DNA from: an uncultured Romboutsia sp.
GTDB taxonomy: Bacteria > Bacillota > Clostridia > Peptostreptococcales > Peptostreptococcaceae
NCBI GenBank assembly: GCA_937880075.1
Contig: CALFLM010000022.1
Location: 1 to 41,662, forward strand
Direction of reading: 5' to 3'
DNA length: 41,662 nt
The notes under the pieces were generated by a model. The model worked only from the letters and a program-made list of their open reading frames with translations, ran no database searches and was not told where the DNA came from. Shown one piece after another: positions 7,362 through 16,221 of the stretch. The translations under genes were made by a program, and so were the position numbers. Numbering within the stretch: position 1 is the first letter of the stretch; each line of letters starts with the position of its first letter.

Positions 7362-8477
7362 CTAATAAATACTTTGTAATAATTTTAAAATTTCTTCCTT
7401 ATTAAGCTCATATGGATTAGCTAATATATTTGGAGACGTACATAAATTTGCTATTGCTTCTAGCTCATCCTTTTTTATATTATAATCTCTTAAGTTATTA
7501 GCTAAACCTATCTCCTTCTTCAATTTATGTATTGCATCAGAAAATTCTTCTACATTAGAATATCCAACATCTTTACTTAATTTATCTATTCTATCAAACT
7601 CAACTCTTGAATTTAATAATAATACTTTATCTTGAGTAAGACCACATGCTTCACCATGAGGTATATTATACTTACTAGTCAATGGATATGATATTCCATG
7701 ACACGCAGCTGTCCCTGTAACTGAAAAAGCCATTCCAGCTAATAATGATGCTTGACACATATTTTCTCTATATTCTACATTATCAAGATTATTAACTGCA
7801 TTTTTTAAGTTGTTCATAACAAGCTTTACTGACTCTATAGCTAAAATATCTGATATAGGATTGTTATTTTTACTATAATAAGATTCTAGTGCATGTGATA
7901 GTACATCTATACCTGAACTAGCTGTAACATTTTTAGGTACTGTAAGTGTCAATTCTGGATCAATTATTGCTATTTTAGGAAGTAGATACTCTGATTTTAT
8001 AGGAAATTTATCTTCAGTATATGTATCACTTATAACAGAAACACTAGTAACTTCACTTCCTGTACCTGCTGTTGTAGGTATCGCTATTACAGGTATATTT
8101 TTATTAATATCTAATTTATTTTCTAGGAAATATCTTATATTAGTATCCATAGCTGCCATACAAGAAGATATCTTTGCACAATCTAATATACTTCCTCCAC
8201 CTAAAGCTATAACAAAATCTACATTACTATCTTTTATAGCTTTAGTTGCTCTTTCTACATCTTCTATTGTAGGATTCGCGCTTATTCCAAAATGTACTTT
8301 TTCTATCTTTTCACTTAATAGTTTTATAACCTCATGACCATATTCACTTTTTATAAATCTCTCACTAGATATTAATATTCCTTTTTTAAAATTATTATCC
8401 TTTATTACTTTATTTATATTTTTAACTGCCCCATGTTTAAATATTACTTCAACAGGAAGCCCAAATTTATAATTCAT
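7362..8477 (-). CDS. Iron-containing alcohol dehydrogenase
   Basis: At 371 residues this is the standard length of a group III (iron-dependent) alcohol dehydrogenase. The nucleotide-binding GGGSILDCAK (93-102), the PTTAGTGSEVTS block (134-145) and the metal ligands D191, H195 (DVLSHALE), H260 and H274 (HGISYPL...IPHGEACG) are all present, so it should be active. The family reversibly reduces aldehydes with NAD(P)H; the substrate cannot be read from sequence. Start ATG has AGAGGTAATAATATG. It lies alone between recQ and the AbgT gene, each separated by a repeat. Confidence 0.93.
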   Translation of the reverse strand: MNYKFGLPVEVIFKHGAVKNINKVIKDNNFKKGILISSERFIKSEYGHEVIKLLSEKIEKVHFGISANPTIEDVERATKAIKDSNVDFVIALGGGSILDCAKISSCMAAMDTNIRYFLENKLDINKNIPVIAIPTTAGTGSEVTSVSVISDTYTEDKFPIKSEYLLPKIAIIDPELTLTVPKNVTASSGIDVLSHALESYYSKNNNPISDILAIESVKLVMNNLKNAVNNLDNVEYRENMCQASLLAGMAFSVTGTAACHGISYPLTSKYNIPHGEACGLTQDKVLLLNSRVEFDRIDKLSKDVGYSNVEEFSDAIHKLKKEIGLANNLRDYNIKKDELEAIANLCTSPNILANPYELNKEEILKLLQSIY

Positions 8478-8727
8478 ATTATTACCTCTTTTATATTATA
8501 TTTATTAATCTAATATTTTATCATACATATTATAATTAAACTATATTTATAGGTAAATTCTTTTAATAAAGTCTAGTTGTGTACAGATACTTTAAATTCT
8601 TTTTTCAATCTAATTATAAAACATAATATTTTATATTTTATTAATCCTCTTATATAATTATAAGTATTTTTTCTATTCATCTATATATTTTAATAACAAT
8701 ATTTTCATAATTTAATATATTTGTAAT

Positions 8728-8830
8728 AAAAAATTCGCTTCGCTCATTTTTACATTTATAAAATTATTGATATTACTTATATTCATAAATTATCCATAAA
8801 ATTTTTCATGCTATCAGTTTCCTTATACGT
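8728..8830 (+). repeat. Dispersed intergenic repeat, copy 3
   Basis: It starts AAAAAATTCGCTTCGCTCAT and ends TCAGTTTCCTTATACGT, directly before a terminator. The internal AATTATTGATATTACTTAT block matches the copy near 33600. The CATATCGCC-type centre is missing, so it is a shorter variant. Confidence 0.65.
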
Positions 8831-8860
8831 AAAAAAGTGCCTATTTATTAGGCACTTTAT
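8831..8860. terminator. Terminator downstream of the AbgT-family gene
   Basis: AAAGTGCCTA and TAGGCACTTT pair around a short loop (8834-8858), with A- and T-rich flanks on both sides. Confidence 0.85.
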
Positions 8861-8865
8861 ATTTA

Positions 8866-10425
8866 CTAGAATCCAAAAGGTATTCCAGCTACCATCCATA
8901 ATATAAACATTACTGTCCAAGCTATTAAGAAAGTCATAGAATAAGGTAACATTAAAGATGTTATAGTTCCTATACCAGACTCTTTATCATACACTTGAGT
9001 AAATACTATAACCATTGCAAAGTAATTCATAAGTGGTGATATTATATTAGTTGAACTATCTGCTATTCTGTATGCAGTTTGAACTACAGCAGGGTCTATA
9101 TTTAACTTTAAGAACATCGGTATAAACACTGGTGCCATTATAGCCCATTTAGCTGAAGCTGACCCCATGAATAAGTTTATAAATGCTGTTATTAATATAA
9201 ATCCTATAAGAAGTGGTATAGCACCAATATTTGCAGATTGCAATAACTCTGCTCCTCTAACAGCTATTATAGTTCCTAAATTAGTGTAGTTAAAATAACT
9301 TATAAATTGAGCTGCAACGAATGCTAAACATAAGTAGCCACCCATTGAACTCATTGCTTTACTCATATGAGCTGCTACTTCTTTTTCATTTTTAACAGTT
9401 CCAGCTATTTTACCATAAACTACTGATGGAACAAAGAATAAAAGTGCAACTATTGGTATAAGCCCATTCATAAATGTAGAATTATCTATTATTGAATTTA
9501 AGAAACTATCCGCTTCTAAGTTTCTTAAGAAAGAGTTTGGCATTAATATTAATGCTATTAATCCAACTACCATTACTATAAATGTAATATTTGCAGCTGT
9601 CATAGCTTTCTTTTCTTTGTCGCTTATATTTTGTAAATCAGAACCTTTTTCTGCACTACCTTCATATTTACCAAGTCTTGGCTCTATAACTTTAGTAGTT
9701 AATATAGTCCCAAGTATAGTTATTAAAAATGTTGATGCAAACATGAATAAGTAGTTTGCAGTTGGTGTAATATTTACTGTTGGATCTAGTATATGTGCAG
9801 CTTCATTAGTTATACCTGCAAGCATTGGATCTATTGTACCTATAAGTAAGTTTGCACTAAATCCTCCAGATACCCCAGCAAATGCTGCTGCTATACCTGC
9901 AAGTGGATGTCTTCCATAAGCCATAAATACTAATGCACCAAGTGGTATAAGTATTACATACCCTGCATCTGATGCAACGTTTGACATTATACCTAAGAAT
10001 ACTACCATTGGAACTATTAATTTAGATGGAGTTATACTAACTACCTTCTTAAGTAATGTTCCTATATACCCTGAACTTTCTGCTATCCCTATACCTAACA
10101 TACCAACTAAAACAACCCCAAGTGGTGCAAATCCTGTAAAGTTAGATACTGCATTTTCAAGCATATACTTAAATCCTTCACCATTAAGTAGTGATACTGC
10201 TGTTACAACTGTTGTTTCTATTTCATTTGTTGTTCTATTTAATATATCCGCTTCCACTGATAAATTCATACCCGCTGCTATTGCTGATATTATAGCTACC
10301 CCAACACATAACATAGCAAATAGCGTTACTGGATGAGGAAGTTTATTCCCTCCTATTTCTACAAAGTCTAAAAACTTTTGTAGAAATGTTTTTTTATCAG
10401 TCTTTTGTGATACTGAACTATTCAT
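8866..10425 (-). CDS. AbgT family transporter (p-aminobenzoyl-glutamate type)
   Basis: This 519-residue membrane protein has about a dozen membrane segments. GGNKLPHPVTLFAMLCVGVA near the N-terminus, SNVASDAGYVILIPLGALVF, GVSGGFSANLLIGTIDPMLAGIT and the C-terminal FINLFMGSASAKWAIMAPVFIPM / IADSSTNIISPLMNYFA blocks are characteristic of AbgT/YdaH. Family members import p-aminobenzoyl-glutamate or export sulfonamides using ion gradients. Start ATG follows AAAGGGGGAATAAAA. Three TAACGTA boxes sit immediately upstream (10446-10486), which suggests a dedicated repressor. Confidence 0.93.
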   Translation of the reverse strand: MNSSVSQKTDKKTFLQKFLDFVEIGGNKLPHPVTLFAMLCVGVAIISAIAAGMNLSVEADILNRTTNEIETTVVTAVSLLNGEGFKYMLENAVSNFTGFAPLGVVLVGMLGIGIAESSGYIGTLLKKVVSITPSKLIVPMVVFLGIMSNVASDAGYVILIPLGALVFMAYGRHPLAGIAAAFAGVSGGFSANLLIGTIDPMLAGITNEAAHILDPTVNITPTANYLFMFASTFLITILGTILTTKVIEPRLGKYEGSAEKGSDLQNISDKEKKAMTAANITFIVMVVGLIALILMPNSFLRNLEADSFLNSIIDNSTFMNGLIPIVALLFFVPSVVYGKIAGTVKNEKEVAAHMSKAMSSMGGYLCLAFVAAQFISYFNYTNLGTIIAVRGAELLQSANIGAIPLLIGFILITAFINLFMGSASAKWAIMAPVFIPMFLKLNIDPAVVQTAYRIADSSTNIISPLMNYFAMVIVFTQVYDKESGIGTITSLMLPYSMTFLIAWTVMFILWMVAGIPFGF

Positions 10426-10445
10426 TTTTATTCCCCCTTTTATAT

Positions 10446-10486
10446 ATAACGTAATTTATAACGTAAAAATTATTTATATACGTTAA
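10446..10486. promoter_or_regulatory. Three TAACGTA boxes upstream of the AbgT gene (possible operator)
   Basis: ATAACGTAA occurs at 10446-10454 and 10458-10466, exactly 12 bases apart, and the inverted core TACGTTA at 10479-10485. They lie within 60 bases of the AbgT start codon, where a repressor would block transcription. The regulator is unknown. Confidence 0.4.
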
Positions 10487-10696
10487 TAATATATTGTACA
10501 TTTTAAATTGTCAAATAATTTTAAATATATTTAATAATCGAATATTTGAAATTAGCTTTGTATATTCATATCATACTTATAGTTTTCTAAATATATCACC
10601 TGTTTTTTGTAATTTCTTTTGTTTATTTAAAGTTTTTCTATACTTTACATATTTTTAATAAACTATGGGGAATATATTAAATATACTATTAATCCA

Positions 10697-10750
10697 TACA
10701 GGAGGTGAAATGTTGAGATAACCATCTAGGTCAATCTTAGCATAATAATT
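10697..10750 (+). promoter_or_regulatory. DUF378 leader with displaced ribosome binding site and micro-ORF
   Basis: A textbook AGGAGGTGAA sits in front of an ATG at 10710 that opens only three codons (Met-Leu-Arg, stop TAA at 10719). The DUF378 start is 41 bases further on in another frame and has no Shine-Dalgarno of its own. Between them TTGAGAT (10713-10719) can pair with ATCTTAG (10734-10740), so a hairpin may separate the strong site from the true start. Reinitiation after the micro-ORF or leader control is the simplest reading. Confidence 0.5.
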
Positions 10751-10963
10751 ATGGGTATACTTTATAATATTGCCTTAATATTAGTATTAATAGGTGCAGT
10801 CAACTGGGGCCTTGTCAGTTTATTTAAATTTGATTTAGTTGCTGCTATTTTATCCGGCAGTGGAAATTTCGGAAGTGTCAGTACAATAAGTCGTATAGTT
10901 TATGGATTAGTTGGCTTATCTGCTCTATACCTTATAGTCCAATACTTATACTTTATGTTTTAA
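10751..10963 (+). CDS. DUF378 family membrane protein (YuzA-like)
   Basis: The 70-residue protein starts LYNIALILVLIGAVNWGLVSLFKFDLVA, the hallmark of DUF378, and has two membrane helices (about 4-30 and 46-69). The role of the family is unknown. ATG at 10751 gives the start expected for the family. An in-frame TAG at 10727-10729 and the lack of a start codon between it and 10751 exclude an earlier start. The unusual leader is described separately. A strong terminator follows. Confidence 0.88.
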   Translation: MGILYNIALILVLIGAVNWGLVSLFKFDLVAAILSGSGNFGSVSTISRIVYGLVGLSALYLIVQYLYFMF

Positions 10964-10974
10964 ATATTATAATA

Positions 10975-11005
10975 ATAAAAGGATATCCACTTGGTATCCT
11001 TTTAT
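10975..11005. terminator. Terminator of the DUF378 gene
   Basis: AAAAGGATA and TATCCTTTT pair around TCCACTTGG, followed by ATTATC. A strong stem-loop 12 bases after the stop codon. Confidence 0.85.
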
Positions 11006-11029
11006 TATCAATCTTATTTCTTACTTTCC

Positions 11030-11240
11030 TAAGTTTTTAGCTCATAGTTCTGATATTGTCTATTCGCATCCTATTTTCTATAATCTATATAATATTTAGT
11101 TAGATAATAATCTGACACATTGAATACGAATTCTTCAACTTCATGCTTTGTCATATTGAGTGCAAATTGATATTTTTATAAGTTACCTTAATTTACATAC
11201 CAATCTACTAAACCGCCTTTTATACTGTATCTTTCACCAA
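11030..11240 (-). pseudogene. Decayed minus-strand coding remnant, unidentified
   Basis: Short minus-strand fragments look protein-like but are separated by stops and frame changes: FGERYSIKGGLVDWYVN (near 11234-11181) and MTKHEVEEFVFNVSDYYLTK, starting at 11154 and continuing to a TAG, then DANRQYQNYELKT. No ribosome binding site was found. I do not recognise the parent protein. The remaining 400 bases up to the next gene are very AT-rich, with nothing else visible. Confidence 0.35.
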
Positions 11241-11636
11241 ACTAACTGTTATAGATAACAAACAACTAAGTTCCTATTTTTTTGCAAATTTCGCAATATT
11301 TATTTGATATTTTGCATTTATTAAATTTATAACAAGTTCATTTTAATTTATACAATGCACTACTTATAAACTCTTGAAGATTAATTTATTCATAAATTTC
11401 CCATGTTTTTTATTTTTTGTACTTATTTACTTATTTTAAATTTTATTTATTTTTATTTAATTTTTAAGCGTATACAATTTGGGTATAAGTATTTTGTAAG
11501 AATTTTAAATATAATATATTATTTTTAGTTATAAACTAGATAATTCACTTTGATAATATTCTTTTATAGACTTTTAAGTTTATTAATTTAATCTTATATA
11601 ACTTTTTAATAAGATGTTTAATTTAGGAGGTTTGGC

Positions 11637-12401
11637 ATGAAATTTAATTATAATTTAGAAATTGATAATATATTAAACAAAATATACAAAAGAAAGATAT
11701 TTGATTTAGCTTGTGAAAATAACATTTCAAGTATAGATTCAAAAAATATAGAATTTTATAAAGATCAATTTAAATCTTTTGATGTGTATTTAGGAAGTGA
11801 AACAGAAGAATTTATAAAAGATTCATTACCTAAGGAAAAGGAAGGATATTTCTTTAGATGTGATGTATCAAAATATAAAAACAATTATTATCCAAAAATT
11901 TATGATGCTTTAGGTAATAAGCTTGTATCTGAAAGTGATTCTAAATTTGCAACTATCCTTTGGGAGGAGCATATAAATAATCTAATCATAAAAGATATTT
12001 ATAAATCTTTTAATAAAGAAAAGTTCCACGAGTTTATTGATAATAATTTAGAAAATATTTATGAAGATATAAATAAAAGTATAATTGATTTTAACAATAC
12101 TAATAAATTAACTATAGTATTTTCTAATAAATCTGAATTAATTTCTGTTGTTAAAGAAATGATTTTAAAAAATGAATTAGATATTTCTTTTGCTCAAGAC
12201 TTTGTTGATTTAGATAAAGTTAGAGAAGAGATGATAATGTACTCTACTCCACTTGATATGTATAACGAGTACGATAAATTAGAAGATGAGCTAAACTATT
12301 GCTTAGATAAGTTCTTCAAATATAATAATGATGAGTTATTTAATATCTTAGTAAATGATAAAGATTTTAAATTTGTTGAAAATGTTGGTCTTGTTAGATA
12401 A
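11637..12401 (+). CDS. Protein of unknown function, 254 residues, acidic and helical
   Basis: A clear gene with TAGGAGGTTTGGCATG at its start. The product has no signal peptide or membrane segment, is rich in Asp, Glu, Asn and Lys and is predicted helical. Recognisable stretches are EGYFFRCDVSKYKNNYYPKI (about 75-94), SDSKFATILWEEHINNLIIK (about 101-120) and DLDKVREEMIMYSTPLDMYN (about 194-213). I do not recognise the family. It converges on the CtpE-like ATPase operon, with a bidirectional terminator between them. Confidence 0.8.
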   Translation: MKFNYNLEIDNILNKIYKRKIFDLACENNISSIDSKNIEFYKDQFKSFDVYLGSETEEFIKDSLPKEKEGYFFRCDVSKYKNNYYPKIYDALGNKLVSESDSKFATILWEEHINNLIIKDIYKSFNKEKFHEFIDNNLENIYEDINKSIIDFNNTNKLTIVFSNKSELISVVKEMILKNELDISFAQDFVDLDKVREEMIMYSTPLDMYNEYDKLEDELNYCLDKFFKYNNDELFNILVNDKDFKFVENVGLVR

Positions 12402-12405
12402 TAAT

Positions 12406-12627
12406 TCAAATAAAATAATAAAATGGGAAAGTTAATAATAAAAACTTTCCCATTTTATTATTTTCACTAACCCCCAAATTTGCCAAAATATTTTTATTAT
12501 TTGAAAATAATCTATCACCTATTGCCGTATTCTTAGGATTACTATTTAAATCTAAAACTGAAGCAAAGTCAATGTTAAAAATACTTATTAAGAAACCCTT
12601 TTTTATAATATTATGTTTAATTTTCAT
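12406..12627 (-). CDS. Short ORF overlapping the ATPase stop codon, doubtful
   Basis: A 73-codon ORF starts within the last codons of the P-type ATPase gene (ATGAAAATTAA overlap), the arrangement of translational coupling. DFASVLDLNSNPKNTAIGDR and LFSNNKNILANLG look protein-like, but the last 17 residues are encoded by the terminator stem, so a real gene would end in its own terminator. It may be the remnant of a longer gene fused to the terminator, or a chance ORF. Confidence 0.3.
   Translation of the reverse strand: MKIKHNIIKKGFLISIFNIDFASVLDLNSNPKNTAIGDRLFSNNKNILANLGVSENNKMGKFLLLTFPFYYFI
12419..12458. terminator. Bidirectional terminator between the 254-residue gene and the ATPase
   Basis: AAATGGGAAAGTT (12421-12433) pairs with AACTTTCCCATTT (12443-12455), flanked by A-rich and T-rich sequence on both sides. 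Confidence 0.9.
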
Positions 12628-14989
12628 ACTCTATATTCAATATTTTAGCTTTATCTACAATAATTGATATAAACTTCATAATTAATGGTGTAATTAACAT
12701 AAATACTAATAGTATTATTATATTTTTAAAACTAAGTCTATATATCATTAATCTATCTCCAAATAATAATACAATTAAGAAAAATAATACTGACATAAGT
12801 GTAAATAAAATTTTTCTTTTGGTATTAAATGGTATACTTACTTTAAATAAAATAACTAGCCCCGTAAATCCAGTTAATATAAAAATTATACTTGATATTT
12901 GACTATAAGGCATTTTTACTTTATTTGATATAAATAAAATACTTAATGTATTTATTACTATAGTTAAAGCTCCTGCTAGCGCTCTTTTTATTATATTTCT
13001 TAAAAATCCCTTTTTTATTCTACTATTATTAGATTCAAGTGCAAAGAAAAATGAAGGTATTCCAATAGTCAATGCACTTATAAGTGTTAGTTGTATCGGA
13101 ATAAATGGATAAGGTTTCATTATAATAAGAAATAATACAGAAAGTAAAAATGAATATATAGTCTTAACTAAAAATAATGATGCACTTTTTTCTATATTAT
13201 TAATAACCCTACGCCCTTCTTTTACAACACTTGGCATAGATTTAAAATTCGAGTCAGTAAGTACAAGTTGTGATATTCTACGAGCTGCATCACTACCTGA
13301 TGCCATTGCTATACTACAATCACTATCTTTAAGCGCTAAAACATCATTTACTCCATCTCCTGTCATAGCTACTGTATGACCTTTGTCTTTAAGAGATTTT
13401 ATAATATCTCTTTTTTGTTCTGGCTTTACCCTTCCAAATACAGTGTACTTATCTACTGCTATGTTTATATCATCTTTAGTATTAAGAGTTGATGCATCTA
13501 CATATTTGTCTGCATTTTTAACTCCTGCAGTTTTTGCTATTTTTGATACTGTAACAGGGTTATCTCCAGATATTACTTTTATTTCAACTCCTTGATTTTC
13601 AAAGAATTCAAATGTCTTTTCTACATTATCACGTATTTTATCTTCTATTATAATAAGTGCTATTTTTTCTATAGCCTTATCTAATTTGTCATTAGTTAAA
13701 TCATTATTATACTTAGATAATAAAAGCACTCGGTATCCTTTTGATGAATATTCTTCTACTTTATCTTTTATACTTATATACTCTTCATTTAATATAAATT
13801 CAGGAGCACCTATTACAAAGCTTCCTTCTTCTTTAAAAGAAACACCACTCCATTTTCTTCCAGATGAAAAAGGTACTTTATTTTTATATTCCCAATTTGG
13901 ATTTTCTTTAAAATATCTTCTCAGTGAATTAAAAGTTGAATTTTCATCATCTAATGTATGAGTTATTGCTCCTATTATCTTATTTATACTTTCATCATTG
14001 TATTTATCATCTAGTATTATAACTTCTCGTACATTCATTTTTCCCTCTGTTATTGTTCCTGTTTTATCAAGACATATCATATCAACACGAGCTAGAGTTT
14101 CTATACAATGAAGTTCTTGGACTAATATTTTTCTTTTTCCTAATCTTATAACAGATACTGCTAAAGATATACTTGTAAGTAAATAAAGTCCCTCTGGAAT
14201 CATACCTATAACTGCTGCAACTGTACTTACTATGGATTTTTTTAATCCATTATTTAATAGATACATTTGTTTAAAAAACAGTATCAATCCTATTGGAACT
14301 ATAACTATTGCTATATATTTGATTATTTTATCAAGAGATTTCACAATTTCAGAGTTTACTTTTTTTCTCTTTTTTACTTCATTTGTTATTCTAGCTGCAT
14401 AGCTATTTTCGCCTACCTTATCTGCTTTTGCATAACAAGTCCCTGATACTATAAAACTTCCTGATAACAATGTATCTCCTTTATGTTTTAATATTTCATC
14501 GACTTCTCCAGTTAATAAAGATTCATTTACTTCTACATTTCCTTGTAAAACTATAGAGTCTATACTTATTTCATCTCCACTTGAAAACTTTATAATATCA
14601 TCTATTACTATATCTTCCGTATTTACTTCAACTTCCTTAGATTCTCTTATTACCTTTGCCTTAGATGCTGATACTAAAGATAATTTATCTATAGTTTTTT
14701 TAGCCCTCACCTCTTGTATTGTGCCTATTGCAGTATTTGATATTACTATTCCCATAAATAATGCATTTTCATAGGATTTTACAAGTACTATAAGCATTGC
14801 AAGTATAAGATTTAATAAGTTAAAAAAGGTAAATACATTGTCTATTACTATCTCTTTAGTTGTTTTTGAAACACTATCTACAGCCTTATTATAATTTCCT
14901 TCTTTTATACGTTTATCTACCTCATCTTTTGATAATCCTTGAAGTATATCTTGATTTTGTATATTATTTATATTTTTATTAAGCTTCAT
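12617..14989 (-). CDS. CtpE-like cation-transporting P-type ATPase (probably calcium)
   Basis: The 790-residue pump has all P-type ATPase motifs: LTGE (159-162) in the actuator domain, PEGL (265-268) in the transmembrane ion path, the phosphorylation site DKTGT with D308, and GDGVNDVLALKDSDCSIAMA for the hinge. The overall sequence (NTAIGTIQEVRAKKTIDKL, GDEISIDSIVLQGNVEVNES, LVQELHCIETLARVDMICLD) resembles mycobacterial CtpE, a calcium importer, rather than heavy-metal pumps, and there is no N-terminal metal-binding domain. About ten membrane segments are expected. Start ATG follows AGAAGGGGTATAT. The ion is inferred from resemblance. Confidence 0.88.
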   Translation of the reverse strand: MKLNKNINNIQNQDILQGLSKDEVDKRIKEGNYNKAVDSVSKTTKEIVIDNVFTFFNLLNLILAMLIVLVKSYENALFMGIVISNTAIGTIQEVRAKKTIDKLSLVSASKAKVIRESKEVEVNTEDIVIDDIIKFSSGDEISIDSIVLQGNVEVNESLLTGEVDEILKHKGDTLLSGSFIVSGTCYAKADKVGENSYAARITNEVKKRKKVNSEIVKSLDKIIKYIAIVIVPIGLILFFKQMYLLNNGLKKSIVSTVAAVIGMIPEGLYLLTSISLAVSVIRLGKRKILVQELHCIETLARVDMICLDKTGTITEGKMNVREVIILDDKYNDESINKIIGAITHTLDDENSTFNSLRRYFKENPNWEYKNKVPFSSGRKWSGVSFKEEGSFVIGAPEFILNEEYISIKDKVEEYSSKGYRVLLLSKYNNDLTNDKLDKAIEKIALIIIEDKIRDNVEKTFEFFENQGVEIKVISGDNPVTVSKIAKTAGVKNADKYVDASTLNTKDDINIAVDKYTVFGRVKPEQKRDIIKSLKDKGHTVAMTGDGVNDVLALKDSDCSIAMASGSDAARRISQLVLTDSNFKSMPSVVKEGRRVINNIEKSASLFLVKTIYSFLLSVLFLIIMKPYPFIPIQLTLISALTIGIPSFFFALESNNSRIKKGFLRNIIKRALAGALTIVINTLSILFISNKVKMPYSQISSIIFILTGFTGLVILFKVSIPFNTKRKILFTLMSVLFFLIVLLFGDRLMIYRLSFKNIIILLVFMLITPLIMKFISIIVDKAKILNIEYEN

Positions 14990-15202
14990 ATATACCCCTT
15001 CTAACCTTTTATTATGGTAATTAGTATTTACATTTTTTAATAAATAATTATATAAAAGTACATTTTCAAAATAAATTATAATTTAAACTAAATAATGAGA
15101 TTTTAAAGACTTTCGTTATTCAATTTGAGATAAAAGAAGGTCGACAAGAAAATAAGAATGGTAAATAGATTTAACTTTATCAAAATATTTTTATTATTTT
15201 TT

Positions 15203-15323
15203 ACATATATATGTTTTAATAATAATTCTACATTATAAAATAATTTTATTATTTATTGTATTTTTGAACGATACAAAATAATAACTTTACCTAATGAAGT
15301 ATTTTAATTAAAACATATATATT
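15203..15323. mobile_element. MITE-like palindromic element
   Basis: Two inverted arms of about 52 bases (outer ends TATATATGTTTTAAT and ATTAAAACATATATA, inner ends TTATTGTAT and ATACAAAATAAT) surround a TTTTTGAACG loop. The right arm recurs almost exactly at the right edge of the window (41609-41662), inside a decayed transposase, so this is a mobile or formerly mobile sequence. The TATA-rich outer ends would suit a TA target, but the duplication cannot be told from background. It has no coding capacity. The rest of the 14990-15415 gap is AT-rich upstream sequence of the ATPase. Confidence 0.65.
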
Positions 15324-15350
15324 AAATCTACTTTAATCCAAATATGGCAA

Positions 15351-15403
15351 AAAAATAAATAATGGATATATAACACCTATTATATATCCATTATTTATTT
15401 TTA
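15351..15403. terminator. Terminator of the methyltransferase gene
   Basis: AATAAATAATGGATATATAA pairs with the downstream arm 15380-15400 around a short loop, a stem of about 20 pairs flanked by A- and T-runs. Confidence 0.85.
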
Positions 15404-15415
15404 ATTTATAATTGT

Positions 15416-16027
15416 TTAATAATAACTTAATTCATAAATTAAAAATCTTTCTTGATTATCACTTTTATATAAATCATCTAACCTAACTTCTTTGACTTGC
15501 ATAAATGGCGTGCAATTTTCTAAGTAATATATATAATCCTCCGATGGATAGTAAAGTATTATATCTATCTTTCTAGGATTATTTTCAAATGATATTAATA
15601 TATTTTCTACAACCTTCATAAATATGTGAATTGAAAATGGATTAAAGAAATAAAATTTATTATCCTTATCGTTTATTTCATATTCTTGGGCTAGAGTACA
15701 TAAAAAATTAATTTTATCTTTATCTCTTTTATTCTTTTTCAAATACTCATTTTTATTTCCCATACATTGGTTGTAAAAATTTTCATCCATTTCTATTCCT
15801 AAAACATTACACTTATAATTGTAATTTAAATAAAAATTAAGTCGTCCTTTTCCACATCCAAAATCAATTACATAGTCTTTTTCATTTATATAATAACTTT
15901 CAAAAAATTTATCCAATGCAAAATAAGGAGTTGGCTCGTATGGATGATAACATTTTTTAATTTCATCCCAACTTTGATCTCCTGTAGTTTTTATATTAAG
16001 CAACTCTTCATAGTATTTTTCTTTCAT
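15416..16027 (-). CDS. Class I SAM-dependent methyltransferase
   Basis: The 203-residue protein has the SAM-binding motif I VIDFGCGKGRLNFYL (53-67), an acidic post-motif GIEMDENF for the ribose hydroxyls, and FFNPFSIHIFMKVVENI where motif IV lies. The N-terminal EPTPYFALDKFFESYYINEKD leads directly into the fold. The target is unknown. Start ATG has AGGAAGGAATAATATG. It is divergent from the PatB gene, sharing a 194-base upstream region. Confidence 0.85.
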   Translation of the reverse strand: MKEKYYEELLNIKTTGDQSWDEIKKCYHPYEPTPYFALDKFFESYYINEKDYVIDFGCGKGRLNFYLNYNYKCNVLGIEMDENFYNQCMGNKNEYLKKNKRDKDKINFLCTLAQEYEINDKDNKFYFFNPFSIHIFMKVVENILISFENNPRKIDIILYYPSEDYIYYLENCTPFMQVKEVRLDDLYKSDNQERFLIYELSYY

Positions 16028-16221
16028 ATTATTCCTTCCTATTTAATTTTATTATGTATATCCTATTTAAGCTTATTACAATATTATTTTTTGTCAACTA
16101 ATGAACAAAATATTGTAAAAATATTTTATAATTTATTTATTTTATATTGAAATTTAGACATTTTATAGCTACGATTATATTAACTGTTGATTGTAAAAGG
16201 TAGCTTAAGGAGGGAATAAAT

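Larger units (their letters stand above)
8478..8865. other. Intergenic stretch with repeat copy and terminator
   Basis: About 250 bases of AT-rich upstream sequence of the alcohol dehydrogenase, then repeat copy 3 (8728-8830) and the AbgT terminator. No coding potential was seen. Confidence 0.55.

Noticed and set aside
13383..13961. Plus-strand ORFs inside the P-type ATPase gene.
   Set aside because: Antisense shadows of an intact gene; no ribosome sites.
15110..15175. Plus-strand coding-like fragment EIKEGRQENKNGK near the MITE-like element.
   Set aside because: Only about 23 codons between stops, no start codon or ribosome site, no identity.
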